A stretch of 64,000 bases of DNA from Platynereis dumerilii. Lineage: Eukaryota; Annelida; Polychaeta; Phyllodocida; Nereididae. Below are positions 51,301-62,456 of the stretch, piece by piece. Position numbers and translations under genes: made by a program. Where the stretch lies: contig JAPTHN010000004.1 of NCBI GenBank assembly GCA_026936325.1, forward strand, positions 46,155,289 to 46,219,288. The letters run 5' to 3'. Every line of letters starts with the position of its first letter. Positions within the stretch are counted from its first letter, which is position 1. A model generated the notes under the pieces. That model worked only from the letters and a program-made list of their open reading frames with translations, was not told the origin of the DNA and did no database searches.

Positions 51301-54300
51301 AATAAAACTGACCCCTATGCCTATAATTACTGGTCACTTAATTGTATGGCATTAGAAATAGCATTCGACATTTTGATAATCAGCTATTGGTCATTATGCT
51401 TTTTGTGAAAGAGTAAAATTTTAGTAATTGATATAATCAATATTTCTGCAAAGGTTTCTTTTCTGCTGATATGTAGTTTATATAACTAATAGTGATCATA
51501 GACATAGGAGATCAATGAATTGAGGGGGGCTGCCCCGAAAAATAGTCTCGAAAATATTAAATTCACTAAATTTTCTGCTCAAAAGTGCACAAAAAATTGA
51601 TAATCCAAAATGTTTTTTTGGGGGGAGGGAATTGCAGCCCCCGGACCCCCAACTTCCTACACCGATGATAATGCTAATGCATTGAAAATATTGATAAAAA
51701 TTGTAGTCATCATCTCTACTGATTAAACAGTGACAAAACGGTCAATACATTGTGTCAGAATGATCTACAGGGACTTTAGTACAACAGCGCCTTTTGATGT
51801 GATTCATCTTCAGTAAACATTAAAAAAATCACATGTCATGTTCATGCAATCTAATGATACTAATAAGGATTTCTAATAATATTTAATGTTCATTCCTTTA
51901 ATTTTGAGCACTTTTCAAAGTGTTTTTTTTTCTTGTATTTTACAGTGTTGGCCCAGGACCCCACCGTGACCATCACAAACACAGAGCCAATAGCTTACCG
52001 AGGCTTCATCCAAGTCTCGAGAGATATGGACGTCACTTTAGATTGTTATGTGGAAAATAAACCTATTGGTTCTATGGTCAGATGGAACCGTATTTATAAG
52101 GTAAATATTTATGTAAATCTTGATTTTGCAAGAGTTGAGTTAGCTTTTAAAAAATGGGAAGAAAAATCTCAAAATTATTCAGGCCACACATAAAGGGAAT
52201 TTTGAAGAATTTAAAGTTCCAAGAGAAAACAACTTAGGCCTACTAACTTTGAAGATCAGAAAGACCTTATGGAAAATTGAGAGATTTTAGAAAATTCAGA
52301 GAGATCTGGTGTAATACATTGAATCAGGAAAAGTCAAAGATCTCTGAGATAATTATCATAATTTTGGAAAATCAAGAGATACTAGGCAAAATTTGAGGAA
52401 TTTTGAAAAATTAAAAAATCTGTCAGAAAAAATCATGGTAGGATTTCAGGGAAAACTATGATTGTCTAGAGATATCCAGACTTTAAAAAAATACCCAGAA
52501 TTTCGTCTGAGATGTTGTGATTTTCTGTGATAACCTAATTTTTCTGGAGATACTTTGGTTTTAAAAATTTCCCAATTTTCTCACAGATCTCGAAGTTCCT
52601 TTAGTGTTGTTTGAGATGACCATTTCTTGATCCATAAACTATATGTTGGAATCATTTTTCTTCATTAGGACTCTACAGGAAGGCCACAGATCCAGAAAAT
52701 TTCAGAAGATAAGGCCGTTGAGGATAATATCCGTACTTCCATTGAGAAACCAACACAATTCACATGGAGGCTGCGATTAAAACATGTCCAAGTTACGGAT
52801 GAAGGGAATTATAACTGCTTTGTACGGACCACAAGGGATACAACAAAACAAGCAAACATGACCGTACTAGTGGCGATTCCTCCGTACTTGGATCCTATCC
52901 GGACCAGCTCTGATATGGTAATTTTTCTATTTGCTCTCTGTGTCATTCATCTGTCCTACTGATATTTTGTGCTCTCAAAGAGTTGAAGTTCAGGCATACT
53001 AAGGAAGAAAAATTAAAATATTCCAAAAAATAATTCTTAATTTTGTTCCTTAGAAAAGACATGTGTAACTACATTGTATACATACAGTGCCGCCTGTAAG
53101 TAAGTGAAACGCATGACATTGTGCCATTGCATCAATGCTAAACATCCTCAGCCAAGCTGCTTGTGGAGGCATGAATTCTCATCAGATGAAAGGGAAATAA
53201 AGTGGGTCATAAAGGCCGATGTGTGAGGCAAGTGGGATAAAAATAGCAGCCCATTTTCTTCGCTGTAGTCGGAGTTAGGTATGGGTGAAAGTCTTTGATA
53301 AGTAAGTGAACCACCCTTCCCTATGTTTTAACATTGGGCCTGCGTTTCACTTACTTATCAAAGACTTTGACCCATACCTAACTCCAACTACAGCAAAGAA
53401 AATTGGCTGCTATTTTTATCCCACATGCCTCACATATCGGCCTTTATGACCCAAAATGTTTTCCTCTCATCGGATGAGAATTCGTAGTTCCAGAAGCATT
53501 TTGGTTAAGGATGTTTAACATTGATGCAATGGCACAATATCATGCGTTTCACTTACTTACAGGCGGCACTGTATAATAGGGAAATCAACTCCAGAGCACA
53601 CCAATGATCCGTCCCTCTTGCTCTGCGGCGGTGACGGAGTTCTAAATTGTCATATAGTCTTGTCCTTCCTTATCTAGAAATCATCATACTGAATCTATGG
53701 GTGGTGTAGTGGTTAAGGTTCCCGCCTGCTCCGCTGAAGGTCTTTGCCTGCATGGGTTAGACTCCTGGTTGGGGAACCCAAAATTTTCAGTGTACCTTTA
53801 TGAGCAAAATCCCAGCTGGATGTCATTCGGATGAGACATTAAATTGGCAGCCCCTCCCTTGTGTCAGTTTCTGTGCTGGGCAAGTAAAAGATCCCTCACA
53901 TGGGGTAAATGTGTAACATGTTGAGGACTCCCGCCTGCTCCGCTGAAGGTCTTTGCCTGCATGGGTTAGACTCCTGGTTGGGGAACCCAAAATTTTCAGT
54001 GTACCTTTATGAGCAAAATCCCAGCTGGATGTCATTCGGATGAGACATTAAATTGGCAGCCCCTCCCTTGTGTCAGTTTCTGTGCTGGGCAAGTAAAAGA
54101 TCCCTCACATGGGGTAAATGTGTAACATGTTGAGGACTCCTGCTTTCTCTCTCATCTCATCAATCAACCCTCGTGAGCACCCAGAACTGGGCTTAGAGGG
54201 CTGCACTTACCATATCTATCTATCTGTCTATCTATATTTGATTTCTTGTGTCCAAATAGATTGTGAAGGAGAGTGACACCATTGATTTGTCATGCAACGC

Positions 54301-55749
54301 ATCAAGCAGACCCCCTGCAACAATCCAGTGGACTCGTCTCGGAGGAGCTTTGCTGCCAATTGGAAAGGAGATGCATTTCGTAAGTATGAAAAATATTAAG
54401 TGTGAAATATTTCGCTGCAGATGTAATAGATTTGAAATATTAGAGGAAAGTAATCAAAACTATATTCAGAACATTGCGAAGTGTAAATTTTGCAAGACAG
54501 AAATAATTTAATTTTCTTGTTTTAGATTAGTTGCTATATTAATGTTTTTGTGTTGAGAGAAATGTTTAGGGTGAGGGGTTGAGGGCTGAGGACAGAGCCC
54601 AGACTTGAACATTTAAAGTGTGAGACAATTTGCCACTTCCCTTACAGCTCCAGATCTGTTGAAACTAAATATGTAAAAAAAAATTGGAAACCCCTCCCTC
54701 ACTTCACTACTTAGCGGACATAAAATAATTATGCATGACTGCTGTTGTCTTTACAGGAACCCAAGATGACCATCGCTGCTATAAAACCTTCAGACAGAGG
54801 GACGTATCGTTGCAGAGCGTTTAACACTATTGGCGGCAAGATCAACCAAGTCATCCGAGATATTAAGATCGACGTCCGCTTCAGGCCTCAAATAACTCCT
54901 ATCCACAGTGTCGTAAAACAAAAGGCTGGTTATTTAATTGAACTCCAGTGCCTCGTCGAAGCAAATCCTTTTCCGGACCCTGATGCGGGTGGATTAGTCT
55001 GGGTTAGAAAGGGCAGAGTCATGAGTACAACAACCGGAAATATGAAGATTAAACATACTTATGGTGCATTTAACCGGATGATCTTCGAGATTATCCTAAG
55101 TCCGGTTGAGAATGATGATTACGGAGCTTACAGATGTCAAGTCCGGAACACTGAAGGAACCAGCTTCGAAACCATTCAACTTGATCGTAAGTACAAGAAG
55201 TTAAGTTTTTTGGCAAAATGTATTTTTGTTCTGGCCAATTGATAATTATCAACGCAGTAATAAAGTTCATACTTTGCCTGTAAATAATAAAAGTTTTAAT
55301 TTTGTCAATAATCTAGTAGATTGATCTAATGATTGATGTCACAGAATTAACTGAAGAGGATGTGGCTAGAAATTGTGTAGTCCATCTTAAAAAATATTTC
55401 TGAACTCTTAGTAGACCTTGTAAGTCTTGTCTCAGTACGTCGCCAGGGCCTATACTTTTATTGGGTGGCTGTTTCAATCATCCTTTGCCTCATTGCCGTG
55501 TCGTCCTCAGGTCTTAATTACTCTATCAAGTGCATAAATACAGGACGTAAAGCCCCAATCATCCATCTTGTCTTGATAATTAATTCATCTACCATTTCTT
55601 TTTCAGCGAGTGACGAAGCCATGCCTTCATACAAGCTCGGAATAGTGACACGAGATGGCGCTATTGGCCGAAGCAGAGGAAACCATTTACAGATCTGTGG
55701 TGCCACCTTGTTGACTCTTTTGATCGCATTGTTCCTTCAGAAGTTGTAA
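48306..55749 (+). CDS. gene B: lachesin-like three-Ig GPI-anchored protein
   Basis: Six exons on plus: 48306-48372, 51946-52100, 52669-52917, 54260-54379, 54757-55186 and 55607-55749. These give 1164 bases and 387 residues, with GT-AG junctions and phases 1, 0, 0, 0, 1. Signal peptide at 1-22 (hydrophobic ISLFLLLASICS). Ig1: C56, W69, C124 (DEGNYNC). Ig2: C169, W181, C216 (DRGTYRC). Ig3: C262, W279, C324 (DYGAYRC). Linker VRFRP matches VEFRP of gene A. The tail GATLLTLLIALFLQKL is hydrophobic and ends the protein, fitting a GPI signal. AATAAA signals at 55811 and 56288. Divergent from gene A and clearly its paralogue, though Ig1 is quite different. Role by family: cell-surface adhesion or recognition, probably neural or epithelial. 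Confidence 0.88.
48817..50675. mobile_element. 1.9-kb TIR element with GTGATATTACCC motifs
   Basis: Ends TAGGGTAAAAGTGGGTAATA and, inverted, TAAGGTAAAAGTGGGTAATA. The TIR-proximal motif GGGTAATATCACGCA recurs inside, for example near 48843, 49262, 49436 and 50440 in both orientations. No transposase. A long target duplication was not found; TA or TTA flanks it. In intron 1 of gene B. Confidence 0.72.
50676..51945. other. gene B intron 1, right part
   Basis: A CTTAGT run lies at 51008-51035. A G-rich AGGGGGGCTGCCCCG / CCCCCGGACCCCC stretch (51520-51665) may be an old MITE. Nothing else recognised. Confidence 0.4.
51946..52100 (+). CDS. gene B exon 2, first half of Ig1
   Basis: Residues 23-74: MDVTLDCYVENKP and SMVRWNRIYK. 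Acceptor TTGTATTTTACAG, donor GTAAAT, phase 0 out. Confidence 0.87.
52190..52600. repeat. GAAAATTGAGAGATTTT-type degenerate repeat
   Basis: Loose units such as GGAAAATTGAGAGATTTTAG and GGAAAATCAAGAGATACTAG, complementary in style to the TTTCTGAGATTCTC arrays at 13530 and 41130. In intron 2 of gene B. Confidence 0.5.
52669..52917 (+). CDS. gene B exon 3, rest of Ig1 and linker
   Basis: Residues 75-157: FTWRLRLKHVQVTDEGNYNC and the IPPYLDP linker. Acceptor TTCTTCATTAG, donor GTAATT, phase 0 out. Confidence 0.87.
53085..53571. mobile_element. palindromic Tc1/mariner-type MITE
   Basis: 487 bases that fold almost fully on themselves. Ends CAGTGCCGCCTGTAAGTAAG and reverse complement, flanked by TA at 53083-53084 and 53572-53573. 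Arms of ~235 bases meet near 53325. In intron 3 of gene B. Confidence 0.88.
53697..54238 (+). mobile_element. tRNA-derived SINE type S2 with internal duplication
   Basis: Head GGGTGGTGTAGTGGTTAAGG, degraded B box GGGTTAGACTCC, body, then an exact 209-bp tandem duplication (about 53721-53929 and 53930-54138). Ends in a TATC tail at 54213-54238. In intron 3 of gene B. Confidence 0.85.
54260..54379 (+). CDS. gene B exon 4, first half of Ig2
   Basis: Residues 158-197: IDLSCNASSRPPATIQWTRL. Acceptor TGTCCAAATAG, donor GTAAGT. A SINE tail ends 20 bases before the acceptor. Confidence 0.87.
54757..55186 (+). CDS. gene B exon 5, end of Ig2 and all of Ig3
   Basis: 430 bases, residues 198-340. Equivalent to exons 5, 6 and 7 of gene A, which total 436 bases. 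Acceptor TCTTTACAG, donor GTAAGT, phase 1 out. Confidence 0.9.
55440..55566 (+). mobile_element. SINE type S1, inverted copy
   Basis: Reverse complement carries GGGGCTTTACGTCCTGTATT, TTATGCACTTG and GGATGATTGAAACAGCC. In intron 5 of gene B, 40 bases before exon 6. A short piece of the same SINE is at 56427-56480. Confidence 0.65.
55607..55749 (+). CDS. gene B exon 6, stalk and GPI signal
   Basis: Residues 341-387 and TAA at 55747-55749. Acceptor TTTCTTTTTCAG. Stalk with RSRGN, then a hydrophobic tail. Confidence 0.85.
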
Positions 55750-55810
55750 CATTCCAACTATGATTTTACAGAACATCTAACAATCTCACAATTCTAACAA
55801 TTTTAAAGAA

Positions 55811-55816
55811 AATAAA
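55811..55816 (+). promoter_or_regulatory. proximal poly(A) signal of gene B
   Basis: AATAAA 62 bases after the stop codon; would give a very short 3' UTR. Confidence 0.4.
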
Positions 55817-56287
55817 GCATTGCATTTTTTATTGGAGATTGATGTATTTCAAGAAGTTTGTCAAGAAGCTGGAGAAAGGTTGCAATATTTTTGCAATTTT
55901 ATTGTCACTAAATATTACAGAAAATTAGCTAATGGTAAGCCTTGTAAGAACTGCTTGAGCATACTTGAGATAACATATCACATTCCAAATGTTTTTAGTA
56001 AGTTACTTTGTACTTATGTATATACTGTAAATTGATATTTTTAAAGTTGTAAATATTTCATTATAGTTTACATAGATGTACGTTGTTCAAAATATACAAG
56101 ATTTTAGATATTCATCAACCGTAATAAGAAGAAAAGATTTTTTCTTTTTGTAAATATTCATAAAACTTTCTGTATGGTAATTGGTGTAGAATATAAGTGA
56201 CTATACATTTTTATAAACCTACTCATTGTGTAAATGGAGTATGTTTGTTGATATATCTGCACTAATATGCAATTTATATATTTTTAC

Positions 56288-56293
56288 AATAAA
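56288..56293 (+). promoter_or_regulatory. distal poly(A) signal of gene B
   Basis: AATAAA in a T-rich setting about 540 bases after the stop, and 450 bases before the next gene's ATG. The more usual 3' UTR length. Confidence 0.5.
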
Positions 56294-56740
56294 TTTTACA
56301 AATGCCAAAAATTTGTCGTTCTTTTGAAAATGCAGTGTCTCTTTTCAATGGCTCCATGTCGGCAGATTTGACCAATAATTATGAAAGAAATCCCTCTTTA
56401 TTGATTTGAAAATCATGCATCCTTTATATGCCTGCCAAGTGCATAAATGCACAGCATAAAGCCACACACATCCATCCATATATTATATTAATGATCAAGA
56501 TTGTGGATCCAACCCTGGACAATTTGACAAAAAGAAGAAGTTCTACCACTGAGCCTCCATAGTTATTGATACAGATCTAGGTCAAGTGAACATGTTATCA
56601 ATGATAACTGTTATCATTACTACAAAGTCCATCTTGAACATAGTAATTCCCCTTTTGATAAGAAGATGATAACAAAATAGGTCAAGAAAACTTTTGAGTA
56701 ATGTAGAAAGAGGGAAATTATATTTACTAATTTTGCAAAA

Positions 56741-56786
56741 ATGAAGGGTTTATGCATTGCTGCTGTGCTGTTAGGCATCTGGACAG
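56741..56786 (+). CDS. gene D: signal-peptide exon, probable third Ig paralogue
   Basis: ATG AAG GGT begins MKGLCIAAVLLGIWT, 15 codons, followed by a GTAGGT donor in phase 1. The same length class, phase and hydrophobic character as exon 1 of genes A and B. It lies 450 bases after the gene B poly(A) signal, on the same strand. No downstream Ig exon is found before 64000, so the rest would lie beyond the window or be lost. It could be chance. Confidence 0.42.
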
Positions 56787-57094
56787 GTAGGTTGATTTTG
56801 TAATTAGAAAAAATTAATTAAACTTCAAGATTTGACATAAAATTATAAAAAGAAACTTAGTATATGCCATTGTGTGGCATTTCTGTTGTCATATACATGT
56901 TGTGGAGAACTGTTGACATGAAATTAGGTTACTTTTCCTCCAATTAAGTTTTGATAATATCAGATGCTTATGTGAACTTTTACCAAAAATGGTAGGTCTA
57001 GCTTTTTTGACAATTAAAATTGATCATTTTTGACAGTTACATTCCATGCCTAGCTGTCCTTGTAAATCTTCTCACTGAGTTACCACATTTTCAT
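56787..57094. other. start of gene D intron 1 (putative)
   Basis: AT-rich, no repeat or exon recognised. Confidence 0.35.
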
Positions 57095-57392
57095 GAGAGT
57101 TCCACCGTGGCCTAATGGTTAAGAGTGCTTGTTTGCACAACCACTGGCTCTGAGGGCGTGGGTTCGAATCCCACCCCGGAACTCAATTTAGTCCGAGCCC
57201 ATGGGACATTAAATGGAGGCGGGTTGTATCCAGTGTTCTATGCTGGGGCAACTGAAAGACCCTGGACATCCCTGAATTAATAGGGTATGTACCAGACTCA
57301 CAGTCTTCTCATCTCATCATCATACGGCGATCGCCTGCCTCGATATAGCCCACTAAGGTGCTGCTGAGGCGTAAAACACAACCAAACAAAAC
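57095..57392 (+). mobile_element. tRNA-derived SINE type S3b, complete
   Basis: A box TGGCCTAATGGTTAAGAG, B box GGGTTCGAATCCC (about 57165), the S3 body, then a different tail from S3a: GATATAGCCCACTAAGGTGC and GAGGCGTAAAACACAAC. The outer part is copied inverted at 62255-62456. Confidence 0.82.
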
Positions 57393-58404
57393 CACATTTT
57401 CGTGTTGATCTCTCTCATGACTATCCAGCTTTGACAAGCAACTGCATGGATAGCTGAGTTATGACTTTCTGAAGGTCTCTTTGCCTGCATGGGTTCAAAC
57501 ACTGGGCAGTGATCCAAAACCCCCAAGAGCTAAATACCAGATGAATGTTGTTTGGATGTGACATTGAATTGGCTTCCCCTTGTGTCAGTGTCTCTGTGCT
57601 GGGCCAGTAAAATATCCCTCACATGGGGTAAATGTGACATTATAACACCAAGGTATAATTCCTAATCTGGTAATCCCTTTCCAGAAGGATAATCTGCAAA
57701 TCTAGCTGGGCTATTGTATGCTGCCACAATGTCACATTCTCCATAATGTACACCATTTCTGTATGATCAAGAATATACATTTAGTCCCAGAGCTACGGGG
57801 GTTTTATTTATGTTTTTGAGGCTAAAAGGTTCAACGGTTGGGTTTTATGCAGAAAATTCTCAGGATTTCAAAAATGCAAGTCTTACAACTGTAAAGGTAG
57901 ACACAACTTCACAATATTCATTTTAAGTAGGGTACCTCCTTATCTCGTTTTTCAGATTATTTTGGGCCTCGGTTTCACAAAATATGTTCCTAAATCCATT
58001 CAGAGTGAGAAAAATACATTAGAATTGACTTTCCTGGTCAATTTTGTGATGCTGATTCCAAATCTGTGGCTATTGTTACTCTAAATAAATTATATCACCC
58101 CCTAATTTGCATTTAAAGATGGCCGCCAATCTAAATAAAAAAGGCGAAGGGTGTTTCAATGTTGACTATTCCACTAGTATTCCAGTAGGCCTCTATGAAT
58201 TTCAAACCAATATCGTCAATAAGTCATTTGGAAAGTAAAAATTCTCAGGATTTCAAATATGTATAGTATGTGAACCTATCTATTCTCTTTAGCTTCCTGC
58301 ATTAGTTTGAAACTGTAGAAATGTCCTACGTTTTTGTGAATTTTGCAGCTGAAGTACAGAGATATACCACATTCATGCATTAAAATAGACACAACTTCAC
58401 ATTT
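57187..58404 (+). repeat. left arm of 1.2-kb inverted duplication
   Basis: Reverse complement of 61248-62456 with only scattered changes. Carries most of the S3b SINE, an S2 SINE fragment (57452-57640) and TTAGTCCCAGAGCTACGGGG (from 57783). Confidence 0.88.
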
Positions 58405-58734
58405 GAAATTATCCAATGTTGTCTGACATGTTCTATCATATGGAAGGGGAGGGAACTATGGATGCCTTTTAACTTTATTTTTATTAGCAGGTGGAAGTTT
58501 CCATGATGTACTATTATATGCTGGTTCTCTATGCACACAAACTAAAAGAAGATGGTCAACAACTGCAAAAGTGTGGAAAATTATATAGCTATTCAACTGT
58601 GTTCACAGTCTAAATGATTCATTTTTCAATAGTACTATTATATACATTTGCCTAATGTGGAATTGTTACATTATTAAAATTATTTAAATGTCCTTAATAA
58701 CTCAAATTTATTGTCCTACCAGCTTCGTTAATGT
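58405..58734. other. unique spacer
   Basis: Between the left arm and the tandem array. Nothing recognised. Confidence 0.45.
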
Positions 58735-60860
58735 TGAGCAAATGGAAAAAGCAAATTTTTTCACATCTTGCCAATCTGGAGATCACTTGATCAATCACTG
58801 GATGATTCATACTTAACCAAACAAAACAGAATTTGGGTGGATAGCCCTTGATGCCATCTTTTCCTTTGGCATCATGGTTCCAGTGTTACTATAACTATCA
58901 ACCATCAAAAAGCTAAATAAATATTGCTGTCGTTATCAAAAATCTCCTCGGAAACACAAAATCCAGCCATGTATTTTCAATTCCACCTATCCTAATTACA
59001 GGATACCTCCTTCCTAACCAACCAAAGTGGATGTGGATGGATAGCCCTTGATGTCAGCTTTCATTCGGTACCTTTGTTTCCCTGTTACTACAAATCTCAA
59101 CCCTCCAAAACCAAAATAAATGCTGCTCTCTTTGTCAAAAATCTCCTCGGAAACTCAAAATTTTCCCATGTATTTTCAATTCCACAAGTCCTAATCCCTA
59201 TATTGCTCATTCCTAACCATCTAAAACGGCTATGGATGGATAGCACTTGATGTCAGCTTCAATTTGGTTCCTTTGTTGCCCTGTTATTGGTACTGACAAC
59301 CTTCTAAAAGCCAAATACATGTTGCTATCAGAATCAAAAATCTCGTCAGAAACAACAAATCCTCCCATGTATTTTCAAATCCACCTATCCTAATCCCTAT
59401 ATTACTCATTCCTAACCAACCAAAATGGATATGGATGGATAGCACTTGATGTCAGCTTTCATTTGGTACCTTTGTTTCCCTGTTATTGCTACTGTCAACC
59501 TTCCAAAGCTAAATAAATGTTGTTATCAGAATCAAAAATCTCCTCGGAAACAACAACTCCTCCATGTACTTTCAAATCCACCTATCCTAATCCCTATACA
59601 ACTCATTCCCAACCAACCAAAGTGGATATGGATGGATAGCACTTGATGTCAGCTTCAATTTGGTAACTTTATTTCCCTGTTATTGGTACTGCCAACCTTC
59701 CAAAAGCTAAATAAATGTTGCTATCAGAATCAAAAATCTCCTTGGAAACACCAAATCCTCTCATGTATTTTCAAATACACCTATGCTTATCCCTATATTA
59801 CTCATTCCTTACCAACTAAAATGGATATGGATGGATAGCACTTGATGTCAGCTTTCATTTGGTACCTTTGTTTCCCTGTTATTGCTACTGTCAACCTTCC
59901 AAAGCTAAATAAATGTAGCTATCAGAATCAAAAAGCTCCTCGGAAACAGAACATTTTCCCATGTATTTTCAATTCCACAAGTCCTAATCCCTATATTGCT
60001 CATTCCTAACCAACCAAAATGGATATGGATGGATAGCACTTGATGTCAGCTTTCATTTGGTACCTTTGTTTCCCTGTTATTGGTACTGCCAACCTTCCAA
60101 AAGCTAAATAAATGTTGCTATCAGAATCAAAAATCTCCTCGGAAACAACAAATCCTCCCATGTATTTTCAAATTCACCTATCCTTATCCCTATAATACTC
60201 ATTCCTTACCAACTAAAATGGATATGGATGGATAGCACTTGATGTCAGCTTTCATTTGGTACCTTTGTTTCCCTGTTATTGCTACTGTCAACCTTCCAAA
60301 GCTGAATAAATGTTGCTATCAGAATCAAAAATCTCCTCGGAAACAACAAATGCTCCCATGTATTTTCAAATCCACCTATCCTAATCCCTATACAACTCAT
60401 TCCCAACCAACCAAAGTGGATATGGATGGATAGCACTTGATGTCAGCTTCAATTTGGTAATTTTATTTCCCTGTTATTGTTAAGGCCAACCTTCCAAAAG
60501 CTAAATAAATGTTGCTATCAGAATCAAAAATCTTATCAGAAACCACAAATCCTCCCATGTATTTTCAAATCCACCTATCCTAATCCCTGTATTACTCATT
60601 CCTAACCAACTAAAATGGATATGGATGGATAGCACTTGATGTCAGCTTTCATTTGGTACCTTTGTTTCCCTGTTATTGCCACTGTCAACCTTCCAAAAGC
60701 TAAATAAATTTTGCTTTCAGCGTCAAAAATCTCCTCAGGAACTCAATATCCTCCCATGTATTTTCGATTCCATAAGTACTAGTCACTACATGACTTATTT
60801 CTAACCCACCAAAATGGATATAGATGGATAGCCCTTGATGTCAGTTTCCATTTGGTGCCT
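58735..60860. repeat. array of ~198-bp tandem repeats
   Basis: About 11 copies. The landmark GGATGGATAGCACTTGATGT recurs near 59037, 59235, 59433, 59631, 59833, 60030, 60228, 60426, 60624 and 60827. Other landmarks are TCCCATGTATTTTCAAATCC and AAAATCTCCTCGGAAACA. Satellite-like, non-coding; first and last copies are most diverged. Confidence 0.93.
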
Positions 60861-60869
60861 TTTACAACT

Positions 60870-61227
60870 CCCGGGGGGGGGGGGGGGGGTACTTCGCGGA
60901 CTTTTGAATACGGATGCGCCACGGCAATTTTGAAAACCAGAACCATTTTAAACGGGAAACTGTGCCAAAACCACAAACCATTTTAATCCTTCACTAAAAT
61001 TTTTGGCAACCAATTTAACCTTCATGCTTTTTTAAACCATTTTAATCCCCTTTTGAAGCCGATTCTAACGGTACCAAACATGTTGGGGTTGCCAAAACCA
61101 GAACCAAATTAATCAGAATTGTCAATTGTAGACGGTCAAAACCATTTTAATCCAAAAAGGCCAAAAAACCTAAACCATCCAGCGGCGCCTCTATATACAC
61201 CCTTATAGAGTGAGTACCCCCCCGGGC
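60870..61227. mobile_element. 358-bp G-run-ended MITE
   Basis: Ends CCCGGGGGGGG...TACT and GAGTACCCCCCCGGG. TACAACT direct repeat at 60863-60869 and 61228-61234. Interior rich in ACCATTTTAATCC. A 5'-truncated relative is at 62777-62966. Inserted at the right edge of the tandem array. Confidence 0.8.
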
Positions 61228-61247
61228 TACAACTTTTGATAATGTCA

Positions 61248-62456
61248 AAATGTGAAATTGTGTCTATTTTAATGCACTATTTGTGGTATTTCTTTGTACT
61301 TCAGCTGCAAAATTCACAAAAACGTAGGACATTTCTACAGTGTCAAACTAATGCAGGGAGCTAAAGAGAACAGATAGGTTCACATACTATACATATTTGA
61401 AATCCCGAGAATTTTTACTTTCCAAATGACTTATTGACGATATTGGTTTGAAATTCATAGAGGCCTACTGGAATAGTCAACATTGAAACACCCTTCGCCT
61501 TTTTTATTTAGATTGGTGGCCATCTTTAAATGCAAATTAGGGGGTGATATAATTTATTTAGAGTAAAAATAGTCACAGATTTGGAATCAGCATCACAAAA
61601 TTGACCAGGAAAGTCAATTCTAATGTATTTTTCTCACTCTGAATGGATTTAGGAACATATTTTGTGAAACCGAGGCCCAAAATAATCTGAAAAACGAGAT
61701 AAGGAGGTACCCTACTTAAAATGAATATTGTGAAGTTGTGTCTACCTTTACAGTTGTAAGACTTGCATTTTTGAAATCCTGAGAATTTTCTGCATAAAAC
61801 CCAACTGTTGAACCTTTTAGCCTCAAAAACATAAATAAAACCCCCGTAGCTCTGGGACTAAATGTACATTCTTGATCATACAGAAATGGTGTACATTATG
61901 GAGAATGTGACATTGTGGCAGCATACAATAGCCCAGCTAGATTTGCAGATTATCCTTCTGGAAAGGGATTACCAGATTAGGAATTATACCTTGGTGTTAT
62001 AATGTCACATTTACCCCATGTGAGGGATATTTTACTGGCCCAGCACAGAGACACTGACACAAGGGGAAGCCAATTCAATGTCACATCCAAACAACATTCA
62101 TCTGGTATTTAGCTCTTGGGGGTTTTGGATCACTGCCCAGTGTTTGAACCCATGCAGGCAAAGAGACCTTCAGAAAGTCATAACTCAGCTATCCATGCAG
62201 TTGCTTGTCAAAGCTGGATAGTCATGAGAGAGATCAACACGAAAATGTGGTTTTGTTTGGTTGTGTTTTACGCCTCAGCAGCACCTTAGTGGGCTATATC
62301 GAGGCAGGCGATCGCCGTATGATGATGAGATGAGAAGACTGTGAGTCTGGTACATACCCTATTAATTCAGGGATGTCCAGGGTCTTTCAGTTGCCCCAGC
62401 ATAGAACACTGGATACAACCCGCCTCCATTTAATGTCCCATGGGCTCGGACTAAAT
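61248..62456 (-). repeat. right arm of 1.2-kb inverted duplication
   Basis: Inverted copy of 57187-58404. Ends abruptly at GGGCTCGGACTAAATT, where a second copy of AACATAAATAAAACCCCCGT (from 62461) follows. Confidence 0.88.
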
